From Oscillospiraceae bacterium (GTDB taxonomy: Bacteria; Bacillota; Clostridia; Oscillospirales; Oscillospiraceae): DNA of 12,908 bases. The stretch covers positions 1 to 12,908 of the forward strand of contig JAFYIF010000122.1 in the NCBI GenBank assembly GCA_017538775.1, written 5' to 3'. The notes beneath the pieces are model-generated. The model saw only the letters and a list, made by a program, of their open reading frames with translations. It was not told the DNA's origin and made no database searches. Shown here one piece after another: positions 8,068 to 12,908 of this stretch (the first letter of the stretch is position 1; each line of letters begins with the position of its first letter). The translations under genes and the position numbers were made by a program.

Positions 8068-10401
8068 ATGAAATGGAAAAACATGGTCACGGCGCTGCGG
8101 GAGGCGCTGGTCAGCGGGGATCTGAGCCGTCGGCGGCCCCAGCTCGCCCAGGTGCTGAGCTGGGGTCTGAATCTGCTGCTGGGTCTGGTGCTGGCCATGG
8201 TGCCGCTGCTGGACGGCTGCGCGCCCTTCGGCGTGGCCATTGTGGCCCAGGCGGGAGCGGACGCTGCGGCGGTCCTCTGCGGCATCGGGGCGGGTCTGGG
8301 CTATCTGCTGGCCTTCGGCTTTGAGACGGGCATCCGCTATGTGGCGGCCGTGGTGCTGGTGCTGACGGCCTCCTTCGCCTTCCGGGAGCTCAAGCTGGTC
8401 CGCTCGCTCTGGTTCATGCCGCTGATGGCGGCCTGCTTCACCCTGCTCACCGGGGCGCTGGGGGCCATTTCCGTGGTGCGTGGGCACTATGCGCTGGTGC
8501 CGCTGCTGCTGCAGACCTGCTTCGCCTTCGGCGGCTGCTATTTTTTCCGGGAGGCCCTGCGGGACGCGCCCAGGGACACGGAGACCGCCGAGATCCGGCA
8601 CATGGTCTCCCTGGCGGTGCTGGGCGCCTGCATCCTGATGAGTCTCTCCGGGCTGCGCATCGCCGGGCCCCTGTCCCTGGGGCGGCTGGTGGCCGTCCTG
8701 GCGGTCATGCTGGCGGCATATAAAGGAGGGGCGCTGGGAGGCTGTGTCATTGGGGTGACACTCGGTCTTGCCATGGACATCGTGACCTATCAGACCCCCT
8801 TCTTTGCCATGGCCTACGGGGTCTGCGGCCTGATCTCGGGCATCTTCTCCCGCCACGGGCGGCTGATGTTCCTGTCCGGCTTCGTGCTGACGGCGGCCAC
8901 GGTCATGGTCTGCGCCTCCTATCCCGGCCTCCGGCAGGAGCTGCTGATGGAGACGCTGCTGTGCGCCCTGCTCTTCGCCCTGGCTCCCCGGCGGGTCCTG
9001 AGCCAGTTGGGCAACGCGATCCGCCCCATCCCGGCCACGGAGGGGGAGAGCGGTCTGCGCCGCTATACCGCCCGGCGGGTGGCCGGGCTGGGGGAGGCCT
9101 TTGAGGACCTCTACGCCACGGTGGAGGCCCTGCTCAGCCGGGAGGAGAACGAGGAGGACGTGTCCCGGATCTTCGACCGGGCCAGCGAACAGGTGTGCAG
9201 CCGCTGCAAGCGGAAAAACGAGTGCTGGAACGCCCGCTTTCTGGATACCCTGAACGCCTTCAATGACGCGGTGCCGGAGATGAGGCGGCGGGGTCTGCTG
9301 CTGCGCAAAGACCTTCCGGCCCACTTTCTGGAACAGTGCGTCGGGGCCGACGCCCTGGTGGGGGCCATCAACGGGGAGCTGCGGGGCCAGATGTACCGCA
9401 AGCGCTTCCGGGAGCGGCTGCGAGAGAACCGCAGCGCGGCCTACAGCCAGTATCTGGACATGGCCCGGGTGCTGACCGACGTGTCCGAGGAACTGCGCAG
9501 CGCCTACGGCCCGGACGCCCTGGCCCGGCGGCGGCTCCAGCGCTATCTGGACGGGCTGGACCTGGACGCGGACATCGCCGTGTTCCGGGACCGCTCCGGG
9601 CGGCTGCACATCGTGCTGGAGAGCGTCAAGCTGAAAACCCTGCTGGACGGCCCCGGCTATCTGGACCGCCTGTCCGCCGTGGTGGGGCTGCGGCTCTGCC
9701 GTCCCGGGGGCGAGCGGGAAGGGGAGGGGCGCATCACCCTGCTGGAGGCCGAGCCTCTGTCCGCCTCCGTGGGCATCGCCACGCTGAAAAAACAGGGGGA
9801 GTCGGTCTCCGGCGACCGGGGGACCTATTTCAAGACCGAGCAGGGGGTGCTGTGCATCATCCTGTCCGACGGCATGGGCAGCGGGGAGGACGCGGCACGG
9901 GAGAGCGTGGCGGCGGTGCGCATCCTGGAGCGCTTTCTCCGGGCGGGCATGGACCCGGCCACGGCCATGAAGATTTTGAACTCCATGATGCTGCTGAAAA
10001 ACGAGGACGACTGGGGCTTTGCCACGGTGGACCTGATGACCATCGACCTGTTCACCGGGGAGGCGGCCTTCTACAAATACGGCGCGGCCCCCAGCTATGT
10101 CCGCAGCGGAAAGACGGTCAGGCGCGTGCGCAGCGAGACCCTGGCGGCGGGCTTGCAGAGCGGGGCGGACGCCATGCCGGACGTGGTCCGGCTGCGGCTC
10201 AAGCCGGACACCCTGGCCATCATCGCCAGCGACGGGGTCATCGCGGAGACGGACGACGCCTGGCTGCGCAACTTGCTGGCGGAGTTCGACGGGGAGGACA
10301 CCAAGAGCCTGGCCCGGGAGACCCTGCAGACGGCGCTGCACCAGTACGGGCGCGGGGACGACATGACCGTGCTGGCCGTGCGCATCGCCGGGCGGGCCTG
10401 A
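8068..10401 (+). CDS. spoIIE: Stage II sporulation protein E (membrane-bound serine phosphatase)
   Basis: A 777-residue SpoIIE (the Bacillus protein has about 827). In sporulating cells it sits at the polar septum and dephosphorylates the anti-anti-sigma factor SpoIIAA, which frees SigF in the forespore. Domains: a short cytoplasmic N-terminus; a multi-spanning membrane region (about residues 28-310) rich in Leu, Ala, Gly and Val; a regulatory linker with the conserved cysteine cluster CSRCKRKNECWN near residues 376-388; and a C-terminal PP2C-type phosphatase from about residue 570. The phosphatase shows SVSGDRGTYF, the metal-binding LSDGMGSGEDA (about 600), IIASDGV (about 715) and GRGDDMTVL (about 762). 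The ATG at 8068 follows a GGGGGAAGGAG purine run. It has its own promoter, is not part of the eno unit, and shows that the organism is an endospore former or descends from one. The neighbours seen after spoIIE in Bacillus are absent. Confidence 0.96.
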   Translation: MKWKNMVTALREALVSGDLSRRRPQLAQVLSWGLNLLLGLVLAMVPLLDGCAPFGVAIVAQAGADAAAVLCGIGAGLGYLLAFGFETGIRYVAAVVLVLTASFAFRELKLVRSLWFMPLMAACFTLLTGALGAISVVRGHYALVPLLLQTCFAFGGCYFFREALRDAPRDTETAEIRHMVSLAVLGACILMSLSGLRIAGPLSLGRLVAVLAVMLAAYKGGALGGCVIGVTLGLAMDIVTYQTPFFAMAYGVCGLISGIFSRHGRLMFLSGFVLTAATVMVCASYPGLRQELLMETLLCALLFALAPRRVLSQLGNAIRPIPATEGESGLRRYTARRVAGLGEAFEDLYATVEALLSREENEEDVSRIFDRASEQVCSRCKRKNECWNARFLDTLNAFNDAVPEMRRRGLLLRKDLPAHFLEQCVGADALVGAINGELRGQMYRKRFRERLRENRSAAYSQYLDMARVLTDVSEELRSAYGPDALARRRLQRYLDGLDLDADIAVFRDRSGRLHIVLESVKLKTLLDGPGYLDRLSAVVGLRLCRPGGEREGEGRITLLEAEPLSASVGIATLKKQGESVSGDRGTYFKTEQGVLCIILSDGMGSGEDAARESVAAVRILERFLRAGMDPATAMKILNSMMLLKNEDDWGFATVDLMTIDLFTGEAAFYKYGAAPSYVRSGKTVRRVRSETLAAGLQSGADAMPDVVRLRLKPDTLAIIASDGVIAETDDAWLRNLLAEFDGEDTKSLARETLQTALHQYGRGDDMTVLAVRIAGRA

Positions 10402-10536
10402 GGCATGGGGACAAAGCGCACGCTGCCCGGGCGGACGGCCCGCGGCCGGATCTGCCGGGTGGGGAAGTATCAGGCGCTGCCGAAGTGGTTAGACTGGGAA
10501 CAACTGGAATCACGTCCAAGGCAGGAGGGGAGAACG

Positions 10537-10818
10537 GTGGTCAAAGGAACCAGCAAACGTGTGGTGGTGGTCAAGTCGCCGGACCCGAAGGTGTTCGAGC
10601 AGGCCCTCTTCATCGTGCGGGAGGAATACGCCGGGACCGGCGGGAGCGCCCGGCATGAGATCCTCCGGGAGGCGCAGGAGGTGGCGGACCGCTACCTCCA
10701 CAGCGTCAGCCCGCCGGGGGGCAGGCGGCGGCGCCGCCTGCGGCTCATTCTGTGCCTGGTCGGGGCGCTGCTGCTGGCCGGGGGCGCGGCGGCGGTGCTG
10801 TATCTGCTCCAGGGCTGA
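10537..10818 (+). CDS. Small predicted tail-anchored membrane protein, function unknown
   Basis: I take the start as GTG 10537, which has a perfect AGGAGG (10523-10528) 8 bases upstream. The frame is open back to an ATG at 10405, but that start has no good ribosome binding site. The 93-residue product has a compact N-terminal part (VKGTSKRVVVVKSPDPKVFE, then QALFIVREEY), an amphipathic-looking stretch (about 38-54), a basic patch RRRRRLRL (63-70), and a single hydrophobic helix (about 70-90) ending 3 residues before the stop. By the positive-inside rule the N-terminal domain would be cytoplasmic and the protein tail-anchored. It lies 135 bases after spoIIE on the same strand with no obvious terminator between, so it may be cotranscribed with spoIIE. 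I do not recognise a characterised family. Confidence 0.7.
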   Translation: MVKGTSKRVVVVKSPDPKVFEQALFIVREEYAGTGGSARHEILREAQEVADRYLHSVSPPGGRRRRRLRLILCLVGALLLAGGAAAVLYLLQG

Positions 10819-10845
10819 GAAGGGCGCTTTTTGTCAGATTTGTGG

Positions 10846-10874
10846 TTGCCAAGCCGGAGGAAAAATGCTAAACT
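10846..10874 (+). promoter_or_regulatory. Extended -10 promoter for the ahcY-type gene
   Basis: TTGCCA (10846-10851) and TAAACT (10869-10874) are 17 bases apart, and TGC directly precedes the -10, forming an extended -10 element. Transcription would start near 10881, giving a leader of about 37 bases, which is too short for a SAM or SAH riboswitch. Confidence 0.6.
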
Positions 10875-10917
10875 GTGGAAAGCGATTTGAAACGAGATCG
10901 AAAGGAGGCCCGCCGAT

Positions 10918-12153
10918 ATGAGCGCGATCGCCGATCCTTCTTTGGCCCCCTCCGGCGAGCGGAAGATCCGCTGGGTCATGGACCACATGCCCCTGCTGAA
11001 CTCCATCGCCGAGGACTTTGCAAAGACCCGCCCGCTGGAGGGCGTGAAGATCACCCTCTCGGTGCACCTGGAGGCCAAGACGGCCTACCTCTGCCGGGTG
11101 CTGGCCCTGGGCGGGGCAAAGATGGCCGTCACCGGCTCCAACCCCCTGTCCACCCAGGATGACGTGGCCGCCGCGCTGGTCCAGGGCGGGCTGGAGGTCT
11201 TCGCCCACCACGGCTGCACCGACGCGCAGTACTGGGAGGACCTCCGGGCAGCCCTGGCCTTCGGCCCCAACGTCGTCGTAGACGACGGGGGCGACCTGGT
11301 CTGGCTGCTCCACACGGAGCGGACCGAGCTGCTGCCCGGCGTCATCGGCGGCTGTGAGGAGACCACCACCGGCATCCACCGCCTGCGCCAGATGGCAAAG
11401 GCGGGGACCCTGCGCTTCCCGATGGTGATGGTGAACGAGGCCGACTGCAAGCACCTCTTCGACAACCGCTACGGCACCGGCCAGTCCGTCTGGGACGGCA
11501 TCGACCGCACCACGAACCTGATCGTGGCGGGCAAGCGGGTGGTGGTGGCCGGATACGGCTGGTGCGGCAAGGGCGTGGCCATGCGCGCGCGGGGCCTGGG
11601 CGCCCGGGTCATCGTGACGGAGGTGGACCCCGTCCGGGCCATCGAGGCCCACATGGACGGCTTTGAGGTGATGCCCATGGCGGAGGCCGCCCCGCTGGGG
11701 GACGTGTTCGTCACGGTCACTGGCTGCAGCGGCGTCATCCGCCCGGAGCATTTCGTCACCATGCGCGACGGCGCGATCCTGACCAACGCCGGCCACTTCG
11801 ACGTGGAAGTGGACATGGCCGGACTGCGGGAGCTGGCGGAGGAGAGCTGGGTGGCCCGGCAGAACATCCGGGGCTACCGGCTGCCCGGCGGCAGGAAGCT
11901 TTACGCCATCGCCGAGGGCCGTCTGGTGAACCTGGCCAGCGGCGACGGGCACCCGGCGGAGATCATGGACATGAGCTTTGCGATCCAGGCCCTGTCCGTG
12001 CTGTATCTGGTGCAGCATCGGGGCAAGCTGGCCCCGGACGTGATCCCCGTCCCGGCGGAGACGGATCGGCTGGTGGCCTTCCGCAAACTCCAGACCCTGG
12101 GGATCGAGATCGACAGCCTGAGCGAGGCCCAGCGGGCCTATCTCGGCCTTTGA
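10918..12153 (+). CDS. ahcY: Adenosylhomocysteinase-family enzyme, short (archaeal/Thermotoga-like) form
   Basis: A 411-residue NAD-dependent hydrolase of the S-adenosylhomocysteine hydrolase family, which splits SAH to homocysteine and adenosine and so relieves product inhibition of SAM-dependent methyltransferases. Visible sites: SVHLEAKTAYL (48-58), SNPLSTQDDVAAAL (74-87), GGCEETTTG (144-152), VNEADCKHLFDNRYG (172-186, with the expected Lys, Asp and Asn), the NAD-binding GYGWCGKG (212-219) and GDGHPAEIMDMSFAIQ (342-357). It lacks the internal insertion and the Lys/Tyr C-terminal tail of the long form, ending at SEAQRAYLGL. Short-form relatives in methanogens include S-inosylhomocysteine hydrolase, so that substrate remains possible. 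The start ATG has AAAGGAGG about 9 bases upstream. mgtE follows after 30 bases. Confidence 0.92.
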   Translation: MSAIADPSLAPSGERKIRWVMDHMPLLNSIAEDFAKTRPLEGVKITLSVHLEAKTAYLCRVLALGGAKMAVTGSNPLSTQDDVAAALVQGGLEVFAHHGCTDAQYWEDLRAALAFGPNVVVDDGGDLVWLLHTERTELLPGVIGGCEETTTGIHRLRQMAKAGTLRFPMVMVNEADCKHLFDNRYGTGQSVWDGIDRTTNLIVAGKRVVVAGYGWCGKGVAMRARGLGARVIVTEVDPVRAIEAHMDGFEVMPMAEAAPLGDVFVTVTGCSGVIRPEHFVTMRDGAILTNAGHFDVEVDMAGLRELAEESWVARQNIRGYRLPGGRKLYAIAEGRLVNLASGDGHPAEIMDMSFAIQALSVLYLVQHRGKLAPDVIPVPAETDRLVAFRKLQTLGIEIDSLSEAQRAYLGL

Positions 12154-12183
12154 AGCGCGTGAGAGAGAAAGGGGGGAGCCCCC

Positions 12184-12908
12184 ATGTCCGAGCTGGACGA
12201 GAGGGAAGAAGTGCTGGAGGAACTTTCCGAGGAGGAAGATTCCTTTGCCTACGAAGCGCTCCGTGACAGCCGCATCGAAGAACTGACGGAGCTGCTGGAC
12301 GAGAAAAAGATGAAGCCCCTGCAAAAGCTGCTGGAGGAGACGGAGGAATTTGAAGTCGCCGCCTTCCTGACGGAGCTGCCGGAGCAGCAGATGGCCATGG
12401 TGTTCCGGATGCTCTCCAAGGAGCAGGCCGCCGCGGTCTTCGCGGAGCTGGACGCCCAGGAGCAGGAGTACATCATCAACTCCATCACCGACACGGAGCT
12501 GGGCGGCATTCTGGACGAGCTGTACCTGGACGACACCGTGGACATGATGGAGGAGCTGCCCGCCAACGTGGTCAAGCGCGTGATGCGCATCGCCACGCCC
12601 CAGACCCGGGCGCTGATCAACCAGTACCTCCGCTATCCTGAGAACTCCGCGGGCAGCATCATGACGGCGGAGTACATCGACCTGAAAAAGTACATGAACG
12701 TCCGGGAGTCCTTTGCCCGCATCCGGCGCATCGGCGCGGACAAGGAGACGGTCTACACCTGCTTCGTCACTAGCGCCGACCGGAAGCTGGAGGGCATCGT
12801 CACGGTCCGGGACCTGATCATGGCCGACGAGGACGCGGTGATCGCGGACATCATGGACGACCATGTGATCTTCTGCACCACCACCGACGACCAGGAGGAC
12901 GTGTCCGG
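12184..12908 (+). CDS. mgtE: MgtE-family magnesium transporter (3' truncated by window end)
   Basis: The frame from ATG 12184 is open to the window end, giving 241 codons of a gene that continues beyond. The visible part is the cytoplasmic gate of an MgtE magnesium channel: an acidic N-terminus; the helical N domain (about residues 20-135, with FLTELPEQQMAMVFRML and LDDTVDMMEELPANVV); then the linker signature YPENSAGSIMTAEYIDL (about 152-168) and the first CBS domain, with DKETVYTCFVTSADRKLEGI and VTVRDLIMADEDAVIADIMD. In the family, Mg binds between the N and CBS domains and closes the pore when cell magnesium is high. The membrane domain would lie beyond position 12908. The ribosome binding site lies in AAAGGGGGGAG (12168-12178). 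Being only 30 bases after the ahcY-type gene, it is probably cotranscribed; there is no space for an M-box riboswitch. Confidence 0.94.
   Translation, partial: MSELDEREEVLEELSEEEDSFAYEALRDSRIEELTELLDEKKMKPLQKLLEETEEFEVAAFLTELPEQQMAMVFRMLSKEQAAAVFAELDAQEQEYIINSITDTELGGILDELYLDDTVDMMEELPANVVKRVMRIATPQTRALINQYLRYPENSAGSIMTAEYIDLKKYMNVRESFARIRRIGADKETVYTCFVTSADRKLEGIVTVRDLIMADEDAVIADIMDDHVIFCTTTDDQEDVS

Noticed and set aside
8029..10341. 770-codon open frame antisense to spoIIE
   Set aside because: Its product is rich in Gln, His, Arg, Gly and Pro, the usual result of reading G+C-rich codons on the opposite strand. It shows no domain, and the plus strand encodes an unmistakable SpoIIE.
10467..10495. 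Possible promoter GTATCA - 17 - TAGACT before the small protein
   Set aside because: Only 3 of 6 and 4 of 6 consensus bases, and no extended -10 element.
10405..10536. 44-residue N-terminal extension of the small protein from ATG 10405
   Set aside because: No good ribosome binding site precedes the ATG, whereas GTG 10537 has a perfect AGGAGG. I kept it only as an alternative.
10834..12864. 676-codon open frame antisense to the ahcY-type and mgtE genes
   Set aside because: It spans two clearly recognisable genes and their junction, and its composition is that of a codon-bias shadow frame.

Overview
This is a GC-rich stretch (about two thirds G+C in genes, strong G/C third-position bias) from a Gram-positive, endospore-forming anaerobe. 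The best guess is a Clostridia member of the Oscillospiraceae type. The evidence is canonical AGGAGG-type ribosome binding sites, consensus SigA promoters, a clostridial-style glycolytic cluster, a full-length spoIIE, and A+T-rich islands confined to intergenic DNA. The genus is inferred, not shown.

Layout. Positions 1-180 hold the Pro/Ala/Gln-rich tail of an unidentified protein, followed by a compound terminator and an A+T-rich inverted repeat. Next come two minus-strand genes read from a promoter near 2040-2067: a family-2 glycosyltransferase and a PflX-like radical SAM protein, overlapping by 4 bases. A divergent consensus promoter (2139-2167) drives a plus-strand cluster, trmL-pgk-tpiA-gpmI-eno, closed by a strong terminator at 7712-7757. 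These enzymes carry 1,3-bisphosphoglycerate to phosphoenolpyruvate and interconvert the triose phosphates. gapA and a CggR-type regulator, which often head this operon in Bacillus relatives, are absent here, and a tRNA wobble methyltransferase gene takes the first position.

The 376-base gap after eno contains no gene but a dense run of hairpins, followed by a promoter for spoIIE whose near-consensus -35 and perfect -10 are 22 bases apart. That is the architecture known for Spo0A-activated SigA promoters. spoIIE encodes the membrane phosphatase that activates SigF in the forespore. A small tail-anchored protein of unknown function follows. A last promoter (10846-10874) precedes a short-form adenosylhomocysteinase-family gene (SAH recycling), with a MgtE-type magnesium transporter gene 30 bases behind it that runs off the window.

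No mobile element, CRISPR array, tRNA or rRNA was seen. Most of the window is ordinary housekeeping DNA. The points worth a second look are the structured eno-spoIIE spacer, the spoIIE promoter, a repeat-derived extension of the radical SAM protein, a glycosyltransferase lacking its usual membrane anchor, and the small tail-anchored protein.
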